DNA of 64,000 bases from Numida meleagris (taxonomy: Eukaryota; Chordata; Aves; Galliformes; Numididae). The notes under the pieces are model-generated. The model was not told the DNA's origin, did not search any database, and was given only the letters and a program-made list of their open reading frames with translations. Where the stretch lies: positions 44,841,086 to 44,905,085 of the forward strand of contig NC_034410.1 of NCBI RefSeq assembly GCF_002078875.1, read 5' to 3'. The translations under genes were made by a program, and so were the position numbers. Position 1 is the stretch's first letter. The number at the start of each line of letters is the position of its first letter. Positions 39,201-53,100 of this stretch are shown here, piece by piece.

Positions 39201-39680
39201 CAGCTCGCCCAGGTTTCGCGCTAACCCGCTGCCGACGCCCACCGTCAGAGTAAAGGCTCGGAAGGGAGAAACGCAGCGCGGCGGGCCCACACTGCCGCCC
39301 GCTGACGGCCCGAGCGCTCACACCCGGCACACCAGGAAATCCCCGCGGCAAACGCGTAGAAATTGCAGTGCCAATCGCTGCGGGCTGGCCGCCCGGCGGC
39401 GGAAACATTCCCCGACGTGACCCACGCACACGGTCCTCGGCAACGCCGATCGCTGCCCCTCGGCCGACAGCGCACCGAACCGATAAAAAGCCCAACGTGA
39501 GTCATCGCCGGGCTCCTACAGAGATCCGACGCAACTTCCCACCTACGGCGAAGCCTCCTAAAGACGACGGAAACGCTTGGCGCGGGCACCCAAGGAAAGG
39601 AACGGCTCGCCGGAACGCGGACACGGTCCCGGCGGCGCCCCGCATCCCGCACCCCCGCGCCGAACCCCGCCCGGCCTCAC

Positions 39681-39875
39681 CTTAAAGTTGCTGGAGTTGA
39701 CCCAGGCCGCCAGCTCGTCGATCACTTTGTCGAGGCGCTGCTGATCCTGCTCCACGTCGGGGGAGCGGGCGGGGTCGCCCAGGTACTCCAGTAGCTCCTG
39801 GCCGACCTGCAGCCTGCGGCCCACGTCCTTCTGCTGCACCTGGGCGCAGAAATAGTCCATCCCGGGAGGCTCCAT
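39681..39875 (-). CDS. CLASP2: CLASP2 coding exon 1 (alpha-form start)
   Basis: First coding exon of CLIP-associating protein 2, which binds microtubule plus ends, EB proteins and CLIPs and stabilises microtubules at the cell cortex and Golgi. The 65 codons start at an ATG in a CpG island and begin MEPPGMDYFCAQVQQKDVG. This closely matches the start of human CLASP2 alpha as I recall it and differs from CLASP1. The exon ends on a complete AAG codon (SSNFK) followed by the donor GTGAGG, so the phase is 0. It encodes the first helices of the TOG1 HEAT-repeat array. A downstream in-frame Met is at residue 6; the first ATG is preferred because the family protein starts MEP. CLASP1 is the only realistic alternative, and the FCAQVQQKDVG segment argues against it. 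Confidence 0.96.
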
Positions 39876-40571
39876 GACGGAGCGCCGCGGGGAAGTTCGC
39901 TCGGAAGGCGCCGGCGGGCCGGGCCGGGCCGTGCTGGGGGGAGGCGGGGAGGCTCACGGCGCCTCTCGGCGAGCCCCGCGCCCCGGCCGCGCGCCCAGCG
40001 CCTCCATGCGGAGCCGCCTCCGGCCCCAAGACGAAGCTTCGCGTCGGGATCCGGGCTCCTCGAGGGGCTCCCCGCCGCTTCTGCGCGCCGTCCCGGAGAG
40101 CTCCTCGCCGCGGGGAAAGGAGAGCGCGGGAGCGGCGGGCGGCTGACCGAGGGCCGCTATTACTGCGCGCACCTCACGGAGGTGTCCCCCCGGGCCGCCC
40201 TCCCGCGGGCGCCGCAGCGACGAGGCCGGGCCGGACCCCCCATGCTCCCGACGCCGCGGCCTCCGGCCCCTCCCGCTTCAGCTCCCGGGCCGCGGGGCAG
40301 CTCTCAAACTTCGTCCCGGCGGCTCTTCCGCCTCCCCGCGGCCGGGCTGGGCCGCGCGATCCCCGCACAACAGAGCGGCTCCCGCCCCGCCACCGCCGCC
40401 GTCCCGTGGAAGTTGCGTCCCCCGCCCCGACCGGCGCCAGCCAGACTGGGCGTGGCCTGAGCCGACCCCGCCCCCTGCCGCGCGCCGCCGTGCCTTCTCA
40501 GCGCGTCCCTCCCCTCCCTCCTCGCGCTGCGGCGTTCCCGCCCCCCTGCGGGCAGTGCCTTGCGGAAGGAG

Positions 40572-40581
40572 GCGCATGCGC
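40572..40581. promoter_or_regulatory. Candidate NRF1 site
   Basis: The perfect palindrome GCGCATGCGC matches the consensus of nuclear respiratory factor 1, a common activator of CpG-island housekeeping promoters. It lies about 700 bases upstream of the CLASP2 start codon and ten bases from a CACGTG E-box. Occupancy is inferred only. Confidence 0.6.
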
Positions 40582-42901
40582 AGCGGGTCTCACGTGGCGA
40601 CTCGGCCGCCGCACCACTGCCCCGCAGAGGGGTGGGTGAGGGGGCGGCGGCTGCTGCGGGGCGCTGAGGCGGCCGGCGTGGGCGGGCGAGCACCACTACG
40701 ACGGGCAGGGAGCCCTGCGGAGGGGAAAAACGGCGTTGTTCTCCTCCCAGCACTGCCCTGACGAGCGTCCTGCAGCCCTTCGCCACGCCCTTTGCCTTGG
40801 TGTGAGGTGGAAAAGCCTGGGGAGCCGGCTTAGTACCCACGGTGCAGCTGGCTCTGCAGCGTAATAGCCCACCTGCAGATCGACTTTATTTAAAACACGG
40901 GACTTCGTGGGCAGGGGCTGTGACTCGGGGGTCAGAGGAAGCGGTCTGAATGCCGCTGATGCAGGAAGGGGAAAGGAGGTGCCGGCCCGGGCTCTCTCCC
41001 TCTGAGAGCAGCCGCCCTGTGCCGCAGGGAGGGCGGATGGCGGTTCCCCTCCGCACGGCGCTGCTGCGCTCGGACTCGGGCTGTGCCCTGTGCCTGCTCC
41101 TGCCTCAGCAGCCTGGGTACCCTTGGTAGCGGTGAGTGGGGCCGGGTTCAGCTCCCGAGGGCAGAAGCAGAGAACTCGGCAGCTCCTTTCGGGGACGGCA
41201 AAGTCTGATGTTGGTCTGCCGTCCCTCTGACACTGGAGGCATCGCGTTACAGTACGGTGCAAGCTGCCGTTCGGACAGCCGATCCCTTTCTTCCCGTGCT
41301 GTCACGTACTCAGTCCTTCCCTCTCTTCCACTCCGGCTGATGTTCCTTTGACCTTGTGCGGACGCTTCAGGGAGGTCGTTTTTTTCTTCTGCGCTGATAG
41401 CCGTTGTGTCATGAAAGCTTGGTTCCAAGACAAGGCAGTCCGACGGGCTGACCAGCTTGCCTCGTTAGTGCTAGCACTGCGGGTGGGTGAGACTGCGGGA
41501 GGTCCAAGCGCTCCCTTCATCTGGCTGCAAGATTCAGACAGGCTTAAACTGTCTCGGTTATAGGAGCTGCGCCTCGCAGAAGAGGAGCCACACCTCCTGC
41601 TGCAATTTCACAGCAGTTTAAACCTAACTAATTCGGTGCTACAGTGGTCTCGCTTGCTTCTCACAAATCCCCTTTTCAGGACTTCACTGGTGTCTGCGTG
41701 ACCTTGTGCAATAAGCAGACTGCGTCCACGGGCACGGGGGAAGGCATGAGCACAAGCAGCCCTTTGTTGATTTTGGTGTGAGCTTACAAATTTGGGATCC
41801 CATCCTTGGTTGGTCTGTAGGCATTGAAATAATAAAGATCACTTAAACGATTACAGATACCTTTGAAATAGAAATGTATGTATTATACTTTGAGTTTACT
41901 ATACTTTTACCAAAAGATGATAAGATTTTCATCTTGTTTTCACAGCAGGATTTCCCTACATACATATAAGGCACTGTGACTTTGGATGAAGCTAAATACT
42001 TCTTGTCCTGTGTGTACAATGCCATTTACTAAGAAAGATTGTGGAAAAAATATATAATTATGAATTTTTATTTATTTACTTTTTTTTTTTGAAAATGTGT
42101 CCCAAGAAACTGCTGGAAGTGGAAATATAAGCAGCAGAAAAATTAAAAAAAAAAAAGTGTCATTTTTTTCAGTGCATCGAAATCTGATTCTATGGTAGTG
42201 TCAGTTTAAAAAGTAAATTTCTTACTGTGAGTTTCAAAAGTAACTGCTGGCCTAATAGGATTGGCTAAAGAGAAAGTAACTGAGTTGATCATACTGGACT
42301 CTTGGAATAACAAAAAGCGTAAACAGTTTCAGTTCTGCAGACAAGCTTTCCAAAAAAAATCCCCTAGGAAATTAAAAATTAACCTTTAGTTGCAGTCCAA
42401 GTTAACATCAGTCTCTTAAGATAGGAACTCCTAAGTCAATAAGTGGGGGGAATCCCTTAGGACTAGCTTCTCTGAATTTCCCTTGATTCAGTGCAAATAC
42501 ATTGATGAGATAATCTAACAAGCTGTGAATGGCACTGACACCGAGGGGAAGGGTGAAGTATAATAAGGTACACACTTGAAATGTGGAAAATATTTTGTGA
42601 ACTCAAAGACAACATCACAAAGCTATGCTAAGTGCAAAAAGCCATGCTGGGATATGCAGCCTTTTTTTTTTTTTTCCTTCCCCATTTCTTGTAAGAAGCA
42701 CTTATTTAGAAAACATAGGAGGAAATATTTTTTATAGCCTTGCTGTAAAATCAGAGGATTGAACTACTGTATTTCCTTCTATTATTGCCTGCCAGCACCA
42801 CTGCCTTTGTACTGGATGGGCACTGGTGATGGCCTTTTTGCTGCTGAAGTGTTGTTCATGGCATTTTCCTTTGAAATCCTAGCACTGAACGTTTTGTGGA
42901 G

Positions 42902-42952
42902 ACAAAAAAAACAAAAAAAAAACAACAACAACAAAAAAAAACCCATGATCTA
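42902..42952. repeat. A-rich/(CAA)n simple repeat
   Basis: A tracts interrupted by C and a short CAACAACAACAA run, in intergenic DNA. A 133-codon open frame that crosses it begins with a poly-Lys/Gln stretch created by this repeat. Confidence 0.88.
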
Positions 42953-45900
42953 TTTTTTCTCTCTGCAAACAAACAGCATTTTCATTTGGCAAGTAGAGCT
43001 TCTGGCTCCGCCTTTCTTTTTTTGGTAAGGCAGGAGCAGCACTCCAGCGTTGCATCTCGAGCAGCCTCCAGATCGGACAAAGGACTCAGTTCTGCCGTTA
43101 GATGTTCACACAGAGCCCTGGTGGACTTCATACACAGGGATGTGGGCTGGTCTCCAAGAAGAAGGCGTTTTCATTCAAGCCAAAGATCTCCTAAAGCCTC
43201 TTATGCTCGGTTAAGGAGATTGCTTCCTTTGGAATGCAATCTTCTTTGTGATAGGCAAGCATGTGAGAGTAAATCCACTACTCTGGTGTATTGGTAACAA
43301 TGCATAATATTTTGCAGAGCAATTAAGCCCCATAATTGAATGCAGAATCAAAATTTCCTTCGTTCTTCTGCATGTGGGTGGCTAGCAACACAAGCAATTA
43401 CAGCAGGAGCTGAGGTAAATGACAGTAATCCAGTGAGGCGCATTCCCAACCTCAACTGCACATCAAACCTGTTTCCATGCCCCCACTCCACCAAGTGAGC
43501 GGCACAATTATTGCATGTAATGTAACGTCCTGTTCTGAAAAGGGCAGGAATCGTGTGGGGAAATAGGCTGGGGAGGGAGAACGCCGCGCTCTTTGTCCCT
43601 TTGGTTAATGAGGAAGTGTGTTTCGGAGCCCTTCTGCCCTTTTCTTTCCCAGCGGTGCCTCCAGCAGGCTGAGGCCTGCGCCCAGCCCTGTTGCCAGCTC
43701 CCACGATGGGACTGTCAGTCACTGCAACAGGCAGGCTGCTTCCTCGCACAGACTTCTGACCAATCCTTCCCATACAGAAGATGTAATCCCACCGGTGAAG
43801 AAACCACAAAAATCCATTAAGAACCCCATGATTTAAAGTTCTCTTTATCACAGGCAGAAAGCACAGGCCCTAATGATAAAAATAGAGTGAATTTAAACAT
43901 GAATCACGCAAAAGGTTTGAGTAAATTACAAATGACACCGCCTCAGTTTGAACTGGAGAAATCCATGAGAAAGTTGTCCTCACATTCCTGCCAGATTCCT
44001 CAGCAGCAGTCACAGTGCTCCTGCACCGTGCACCAGCTGGGCAGCGCTGGGATGTGGCCTTGGATGGTGCCCATCCGTTGCACGGCAGTGTGTGCTGGTA
44101 CACCCCATGTGCTTGTATTTGTTTATAGGCTGGAGATCAGAGCACCCAGGTTTTTCTTCGTGCTGTCAGGAGGTAAAAGTGTTGTACTGTGCCATCTGAA
44201 GCAGAAATATGTCATTTTTTTTTGTTGCTGTCCGTGTTGTACAGGTATTTATTGTGTATCTTTTCTTACATTAATTGTAAAAGGATGATGTGTATCTTTT
44301 AGAGGTGAATTCATCACCACTGATAACTTCTAAGAATGGTTTTAATTCCCCCCTTCAAGGTGAATATCAGAATAGTTGAGTAATGCATATATTCTGAATG
44401 TAAATGGATTAAGACAGTAAGGGAGATCCTTCTGGTGATGTTGCAATGTCTGTAGCAAGTTGGTTAGAGTAAAAAAAAAAAAAAAAAGTTAAAGCCCATT
44501 TTTGTCACAAGGCATTACAAATATAACTATCTGTAACTGTCAAAACCTGACTCAGAGCCTTCTAACTTTTGCTACATTTGGGCTTCTGCCGCAGATGAAG
44601 TTACACATTTACTAGAGGTCATTTTCATGTGCCTGTTTATGAAACAGTCAAAAGTTGCAATTATTAGTCTTATACAACATATAATTATTTTTCTTATACA
44701 TACTAAATGGATTTGATTGCAGAAATGAGTGAGGGCACACAGCCTGATGCCTGATTGCTGGATTACTCCAAGGCATTAATTTGTTCCTTATGGTCAAATA
44801 TGTTCTAACATGTACATACTTCAATTACATAATGAATCCCGATAAATCTTTCATGAATCACTTGCTAACTTTCTTGATGTGTGTGATACAGAGAAAGAAG
44901 AATAAATTCAAAGGTAAAAGAAAACAATAATAACATAGATCAAGGATGCAGTGTCAGTGATCCAAGCTACTTGACCTGAAAAGTGAAAACCAGTCAGCAC
45001 ACAGTGTACTGCACAGCAGTATCAAGGGATGTGTGTAGCTGGGTATATTTTGGCCTTGGACCGGCAGAATCTCTGCTCTTGCAAAACAAGTCATGGCACT
45101 TTTATCATCTGCGTGAAACTTGCAAGACAGCAAGTGTGCTGAACAGCGTGAGAAAAAGCATTGTTTTGCTCATCCTGGTAATGCCAGCATGCCTGCAGAC
45201 TGTGCCCACATCTACACAGAGCAAGCACTTCTCACTGCTTGGAGTTAGGTGAAGGGAAAGGGAAAATAGGTGTGTTGTCTCTGGGTCGGCTTTTTTTTTT
45301 TCTTCCTGTAATGCAAATCCTTGCTATAAATAGGACCAGGTTCAGCCATCATTTATTGCTTGAGAAATTCCTACTTTACCAGGACTGATCAAGAGAGGTT
45401 TTCTCACATAAGTAGAGTCTGCAGGATTCTTCCTCAATAAGGGATAGTCTTCCTTGTGTACGCACAATTTAATACACAGCTGAAGTTTCATACATATAGT
45501 ATTAAATGTGGTGGTTTTAGTTCTTTTTTTTTTTTCGTAAGTAGTTGTGTGCATTTACATATTGGAATGAGTTTAAGCTGGCTGAAGGTTTTGGCAGTTG
45601 CCTAATTTTCATCGGCTTTTCCCCTGTCGGTGGAAAAAAACTGAGTGGCTGTGGAGAGCTCCCTCGTGTGGTGCATTTTCCTGGAGCCCTGAGCAAGTAT
45701 TCCTGTCCAGAGGCACGTAGCTGAAACTTTACCTGCCCTATCTGTTTCTGATAACGCTGTGCAGAAAAGGAAAGAAGCCAAGACAGCAGTTGCTAGAAAT
45801 ATTTTCTGCTTGGCTGTCCGCCCTTCTCACATAGAAACTTACTAGGTTTGCACGGATGCAAATATAAATTGGTATTTTGGGCTGATACCTATAAACGATA

Positions 45901-47000
45901 AGAAAAAAAAATAAGTACTCATTTGTGTTCTAGGAAAACAAAAGCCAGTTATGTATATTTTTTTCCTTTTTTTAACCCTATAAAGTGTAGGTGGCTGTCC
46001 TTGTCTATAATCGTTTGGAATCCCCTATACTTGGGCTGGTGCTGAATGTGCAGTCTAAAGCGGATGCACTTAGCCGGGCCATCAGCAGTTCTGACCAAAT
46101 ACACTGTTATAGATCCATGCCATAGAAGGATGTGCTTTTACTCAGTCACTTTGCATTTCAGAACTCGGGAGGAGCACAAATGGCTTGGGAAAAGAACCTC
46201 AAGATGTCCTCCCTTCCCCCACATCCCCGCCTCCTGCGCTCATCTGGGAATAGATGCAGATCTGCTGCGACAGGGACTGGAGCAGCAGCCACGGATCCTG
46301 CACGTCTCTTGTGCAACGCAGTGAAGTCACGGGGACCGGCTCCGTGTGGCTCCTGGCAGAGAGGCTGAGTCACGCTCTGTGGTACCTCTGCACCCAGGGA
46401 GTGCGGAGGATGCTTCTGAGGATGCAGATGATGTGCTGCTCTCCTGTGGCTGGAGTTCAAGGCATTTTGGTGGTTTGTCCAGAAGCTAAAGTGAATCATA
46501 CCATTTTAGAATGAAATGGAAAATGAGGTAACAGCCATAACTGCAGCTCTGAAAGTAACAGTGCTATAAATCAGGTAAAATCACTGAAAAAGTAAGGTGG
46601 ATTACAGGGGAAGACAGTAAGGTTGTTTCTGTGTATATGTGTCTTGTGGGGTCTGAAATAGACTGTTTTAATTAAATCTAGTCAGATTCATAGTGTTTCA
46701 GTGATCAACAGAAAGCTTGCTTCATCAAGAAAATAAAGCATCTTGTCACATATCAGTATCTAGCCAAGAAACAGAACATATATCACAAAATATACAAGTC
46801 CAAGCAACTCAAATGCAAGCACTTTTTGAAAACTGGGGTTGGATTCAGATCCTATGGACTGATCAGTATAAGGAGTTGGGCTTGGTATTTTTTATTTATA
46901 TATTTTTAATTTGCAGGAAGAGGTTGAGTTACTTATGTAGTCTTTCAATGAAAGTATGTGCAAATACCACTCAATTGAAATAACAGAAACAAGTAGAAGT

Positions 47001-47134
47001 AATCACAGAATCATGGAATGGTTTGGTTTGGAAGGGACCTTTAAGATCATCTAGTTTCAACCCTCCTGCTATAGGCAGGACGTCTTCTCTCTAGACCACG
47101 TTGCTTGAAGCCCCATCCAGCCTGGCCTTGAATG
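47001..47134 (-). mobile_element. CR1 LINE 3' fragment (short)
   Basis: AATCACAGAATCATGGAATG, then TTTGGAAGGGACCTTTAAGA and GCCCCATCCAGCCTGGCCTTG, is the reverse complement of the avian CR1 3' end. The fragment is about 134 bases and sits alone in intergenic sequence. Confidence 0.93.
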
Positions 47135-50100
47135 TAGTATAATCGTCAGAACATAAATGAGAAATGGCTGTATGTACACATTCACATGCAAGTTAACTTA
47201 AAGACAGTCTCTTTCAAAGAACTGTTATAACAACTTCTATTTGGCATTTTTTGAATCCACACAGACCTCCTCTTTGCTTTCCAGTATATCCCTTTGACAC
47301 GCGCATATAAGGAATTCATTTATCTTAATCCCTAATGTTGCAGTTGAGTTTCATAAAATATTACAAGTCAATCTAGCTGTATTTTAATAATACTTTTAGG
47401 TATTTCCTCATTTCTATATTCTAGAATGGAAATGGTAAGAAAACCTAAGTTACAGATTTGACACATGGGCATTCGGGGCAGATAAGATTTCCTAAAGTTA
47501 AATTATCAATAAGGTTTTTGTTTCCATTTTAGAACCTCTATCTTTCCACTGACAAAACTCATTTATTCAAATTGCAGGTCTGGGGAATTATTTCATTATA
47601 GACTAGTCAAGAACTGAAAATATTGTACTACAGGCAAAAATATGATATCACTTTTTATATAATCCCAAGTACTGTCACATAGATCCATGATAGCAGAAGT
47701 GGACTCTTTTGAATATGCTTAACCTGTGTAACCATAGTGTCTGTGTCATTTAAAAATTATGTCTATATATTTTAAATAATATTTTATGACTCACAGCAGT
47801 AACATTGTTACATTCATTGCCAGTGTTTAAACACATTTACCTGCCTATTTAGAAGTCAATTCCTATTGAAATAAAAATTTCTGCAAATGGGCATTTCTGC
47901 ATGCAGATGTATCCTGTACGCTCTGGATTTTCCAGAACACGTGCCCAGAGCACAAGTATGTGTGCAAGGGTGTATCAGCTGTCAGCATGTCATCAGATAG
48001 GCAGCAGTGTCAGTAGCAGCACACCACACGTCCACCTTTGCAGCGGATGCCTGAACCTCCCAGTCTATTCCTTCTCACTGATGTCACGCCAGGCACTCAC
48101 AGAGAATCAAAGATGTATATAAATGGCAGTGATTAGCCAGCCACCACCTATGAACAGAGTTCAAGTTCGTCTAGCTTAGATACATGCTTCTTTTAAATGT
48201 GTTCGCCGATTATAAACTGGTTTACATACCAGTCTACAGCCTAATCCTTTGAGAAGGAAAAGATGGCAAAGCCTAAGCTAAAATAATGTCAGTCCAGTGA
48301 CCAGCAGCTTGTTTTTTGCGATGAAACAGCGTTCTCCATTTTAAGGTCTTAGTGCTGTAATATTTACGGCATGGGGCAGCTGGGGCAGGGCACCGCCATA
48401 CACAGCCCTGTGCTCTGCAGCATCTCTGAGGTTCCTGCTACTGCACGTAGGAGAACTTCTATCCCGCTTCTGTCACAGAACTATGTGGTAAAGAAGGAGT
48501 AGGAGCAGTAAAACCAGTCCATCTGAGCTACTGATTTAAATTTGAGATGGACCTGAATGACAACAACTAACATTTCCACACAGAGTCTGATTTTCCACCC
48601 ACAGTTCACTTTTGTTCCTGTCTGTGGTTTTTCTGTGGACCATTGTAAGGGTGAGGAGTAGCTTCAAGACTTGAGCTGTAGACTTGGGCTGAGATTCAGA
48701 AATCCAGAAAATCCTGCTGTGATGAGGCTTAGCGTCAGTCCTTACCTAAGTACAACTTCCCTTGATTGCAGGGAGAGTTGCTTACGTATGAATTTCAGAA
48801 GTATGCCCAAAAATAGGAATGAAGAACATCTTGGCAATAGCTACAATTCCTCTTATTTACTCAAGCAATCCTAGGGCATGATGATATCCTCAGAACTAGC
48901 TTCCAGTTATATGTATTTTCGGGAAAAAAAAAATCAAGACATTCTTCAACAGAGGATGAGAATTTATTATTATCCCAGTCTGACTTGCCTAAAGTCAGAT
49001 GAAAGGAAACAGCTTCCGGATCATCCATCTTATAAAAGCAAACATTTCAGTCAGTCAGATCTTGCTAATGGAAAAGACTTTTGGGGAGACTATGACATCT
49101 CTCGCATTTTGTAGCACTCCTAGGAGGTTCACACGAACTGTGCTCTCTGGGTTTCTCTGGGACAGACTAGAAGGGAAACATTTTCCCTTTTCAGTGCAAT
49201 GTAATTGATATCTCGATGCTGCTTTGAGAAATGTTAACTTGAGCCTGGAGAATGAAACAGATACTCTGACTACGCCCACACCATATTTGAGGGTATTCTA
49301 TCCATGTTCACAATGCAGGGTGCTTCTAGACTATTATGGAGATATCCATACATAGGGATACACTAAAGGTATGTCAGAAAAAGAAACCAGAAAGGGGGCA
49401 TTGAAAGCACTTTTGAAAGTGTATTTGTGCAACTTTATTTGCACTTAAAGATGTGAGAGCGTGCAAACCAAAAGCTATCTCCAAGGCACCATTTCAGGCA
49501 ACGTGGTGTTTGTATGGTTTTGTGACTGTTTTCCTGGCCAGACCCCAAAGCCAATATTATTCAAGACAAAACTCTTTTGCTGTCCTTAATAGCATAAGCT
49601 GTAGCCCAACAGAGGCTGTTGCAGTCAGCTCTAGAGAATGATGTTGCCATGATATTGTCCCCTGTTGTTCTTTGGAAGCCACCCAAAACCTAAATTGTGC
49701 CTTCCTCTGCGCAGTTTTAGAGTACCTTGCAGATTCTTTAAAATGCAACAGCTAACAGCCAGTTGCGGGTAAAAGCCAAAGCTAGAGTGTAGGTGTAGAT
49801 GCGGTGGTTGTGTTTGTCTGCCAACAACAAGGCCTTCTGCTTGTTTCTGTAGGCAGAAGACAGATTCTGGATCCAGTGAGTCACCAAGAGCTTGGACCTT
49901 CCAGCGCAGGCGTGTGCTAGTGAGGTCCTCCCTTGTGTCTTGTGGGCGGTGTGGTGAGCACAGCAAACAAGGGCTAAACATCCTACCTGTGTGGCAGAAT
50001 TTCTGAAGAAGCATGGCACGGGTGAAGGCACGCACAAATGTGTAGGCTGCAGCACAGTCCTGTTGGCTCTACGTTGTCCTAGCAGCAGAGCTCTTGAGAA

Positions 50101-53100
50101 CAGATAAGACCAGGCCTCCTGACCATGTGTGCTGCTGGGCACTGCGAGGAGGATGCTCGGCTGGCTTCATCGGGCTGCTCGCTCAGTGCCTCGGGCATGC
50201 AGGAACAGTGGGCAGTGGAGAGCTGGGGCTTTTGGCAGTGTATGATGTGACTATATGCTACAGTTGAGAACACAGAACACGTACCACAATGCAGAGTTGC
50301 AGGAAGACTCCATAATTTCCCTGTCAAGACGTGCTCAGTGTGGGAAGATCCAAGAACACCGTTATCACGAAAAGTTTTTTCTGAGCTGTAATTGCTTCTG
50401 GTAGCCCATGTGAACAAATATTGAATCCAAACAATATTTTTCCCTGAAGAAGCACTTCCCATTGAAACATAGCACAGACAGCATCACACAGAACTACCCA
50501 GTGGTTATGTAATCTTTGCTTGAATCCAGATTGTCTTTATTGGCTTCAAAATGTGTCTGCAATCTCTCTTCACCAGCATATGGCTCTCGGCAGGTGTTTT
50601 TCCTGATGAGTTATACAGCAGTGAGCTGCCTGAGAGTAATCAAGCCAAGGCTCATCATAAGGTTTCAGTAGAAAACTGCTCCTGATAGTTTAAATCTTTT
50701 CCAGCTTTAATTAATTAAGTTGAACTGCCATTACAGACCCCTATTTAACGTACCCCATTATAATTTAATTGCAGATTTACTTTCTTTCCATAACCACTAA
50801 ATAGCACTCGGTTTATGAGCCTTGTTTTAATCCCACGCTGATGAAAGTCCATTATACCATAAAATCTGACTTAACTTCAGATGTCTTCTGGTCACTGCAT
50901 TTTTTTTCACGTGTCAGCAGATCTGATCCTGCAACAAGGAGAAAATCTGATACCAAATTAATACACAGCAGCTTTGTACAGCATAAGCTGTTGGCTCCGA
51001 GAGATGCATTTTGTTAGCATGACATTTGCAGTTGGTAGTAGATTCGTAACATACACCACTACTCTCAGGAAATAAATCAAAAGCACGCCATGAATATTAT
51101 TACTTTTAGCTTTATCTTGTGGCTAGAAGAAAGGAGCTTCCTGTCACTTTTATTAGGATCCCGTATTTAATTAAGCAGTACTGATGGCAAGGGTGGAAAC
51201 AATATTTACATGCTAATTGTTTTTAAAACCTTTTTCATTCCCTTCTGTAAATGAGTTTGTAAGATAGAAGGGGAAAAGTGCATTTTATTCCTGGACAGTA
51301 ACAACGCTGTGGGCTGTACATTATGGCATTACAGCCACCTCTGTGCTGTCACCCTCCATACACCGTGCTGAGATGCAGAGAGAGTTGGGTTGGGGCAGTG
51401 CTGGTAGAGGTTTCCAGTTTGGGAACTGGTTCTGGGAGGACTACCTCAGTACCTGCACTGTGCCTCAGATAAGTAACCTTGGACTTTCTACCTGTCTTCA
51501 GCTGTCTGCCTTCATCATGTATGTTGTTTTGGACGGAATTTTTTCATTTGCATGTGCAGCACTTCAAGGAGGAATGTTGTGTCCTGTGACTGAGTTTGCC
51601 CTGCAGCACAGGAATAGAAACATTGGAAAACTGAGACAATGTCAGCCAGATCCTCTCAGGTGTAAGAAATATACAGTTACCTCAATTCTGAAGTTGCTTG
51701 TTTGGTCCCTGGAAAAATTCCAGCTACCCTAAGAGTTGCCCTAACTTGTACCATAATTGCTGTTTTCCATAGGACCTTTCAGCACTAAATGTGAGAAGTA
51801 CTGAAGAACATCTCAGCCACACCTCAGGCTGCTTTCCTGCTGGCTGGCACACTGAAAGGTCCTTAGCAAATAGCCTAGGTGTTGCTTCATTTGTTGGGAA
51901 GACCTTGTGTGGTGCAGGTGTTCTTGGGAACGTGACGAGAAGTAAAAGGGGAGAGACAGGGATAGCCAAGGGCCACAATGTGTCAGTGGAATCTAATAAT
52001 GGAGAAATACTTGGTTCTTATCTTGGGCCAGGCATGAGAGTTCCTCCAGCAAATGAATAACTTCTGTCCTATATTTAAGACAGGTCTATTAGAATATAAT
52101 TCTTTCAATATATTGCCTATCATCTTTATTACCAAAGTGTTCCTAAATCTTTGCAAAGACCCTTGCAAATAGCTACAGTACTTTAACAGGTATTACAGCA
52201 AATGCAGCCACACTCCCAGTGTCCCTCACTGAACAAGTTAAAAGCTGGAAAAAAAATGGACTGGACTTGGTTGGGACACCCCAAATGTGATGCTTTTTCA
52301 CAGCAAGTACTCTGAGTCATCACTTCAGCTTGCAATAATTGCCCACAGTCCTTTCTTGCCGCCTTTTCCTAAAGCAACAACATTCCTATTTCCTCTTTCT
52401 CTGCATGTAATCTGGCTAATGTGCCATTCTCTGACATGATTTATTATTCTGTGTGAGTCCATGAGAAAACAGGAGGGAAAACAAGTTGGAGCAAACTTTT
52501 TTCTTTGCCCGTGATGAGGTACAGCATCAGCATGCTGCTACAAGAGTGCAAATAAGTTCTGGCCAGCTGGAAGGTTTCATTTCAGTTTTTATCTTCCCAC
52601 TTAACAAATAGTACACCACAAGCCCATCTCTCACCGGGCTGTTTTTCGGGAACGATGTGTATATATTTAGACTTCATGGGAGTTTTATAAGAAGAGATAT
52701 GGTTAGCACTGAATCACTGCATGCCTCTCTGGGCATTAAAGCAGAATGTTTAAATAATCAGCATATAAACACTGGGTACGCTGAATGAAAATCATATTGA
52801 GTCATCTACATAGTAAAGAAAAAAATTCTTCATCCCAGAAAATAGGCACCTCATGAATCACTGATAAACTACTGTGCCAAGCAGGTAATACTGGTAAGGT
52901 TGAAATGGAAAAAAAAATGATGGTCATGAGATGGAGCAAAACACGACAAGGGAAAATGAAATGGCCTGCTCTGATGACTCACATTCAGCTAACCAACCTG
53001 AGCATAATGCCTTTGAGCCCTGTGGAAGGCGGAGGAAGTAGATGCTAGAAATAGGCAGAGAAGTAGAGACAGAATGCAAAAAATACAAGAGTGAAAGTAG

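Larger units (their letters stand above)
31740..39680 (-). other. CLASP2: CLASP2 intron 1
   Basis: A 7.9-kb intron. Apart from the CR1 copy at 34.4-34.9 kb and the CATGT/TGTCA array at 35.0-36.3 kb, it is ordinary AT-rich DNA. Its first 400 bases after exon 1 are still inside the CpG island. Confidence 0.85.
39240..40800 (-). promoter_or_regulatory. CLASP2: Main CLASP2 CpG-island promoter
   Basis: The CpG-rich island covers coding exon 1 and about 900 bases upstream of its ATG. It includes repeated GC boxes, a perfect palindromic NRF1-type site GCGCATGCGC at 40572-40581 and a CACGTG E-box at 40591-40596. No TATA box is obvious. Exact start sites and any 5' untranslated exon cannot be fixed from sequence alone. 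Moderately CpG-rich sequence continues to about 41.3 kb. Open frames of 60-190 codons on both strands here do not resemble known proteins and reflect stop-codon depletion in GC-rich DNA. Confidence 0.85.

Noticed and set aside
39245..41262. Many 60-190 codon frames on both strands around the CLASP2 promoter
   Set aside because: Overlapping frames of biased composition in a CpG island. Only the 195-base CLASP2 exon has family similarity and a proper donor.
42896..43851. 133-codon (+) and 167-codon (-) intergenic frames
   Set aside because: The first begins in a simple repeat and the second overlaps nothing recognisable. No signal peptide, domain or splice context was seen.
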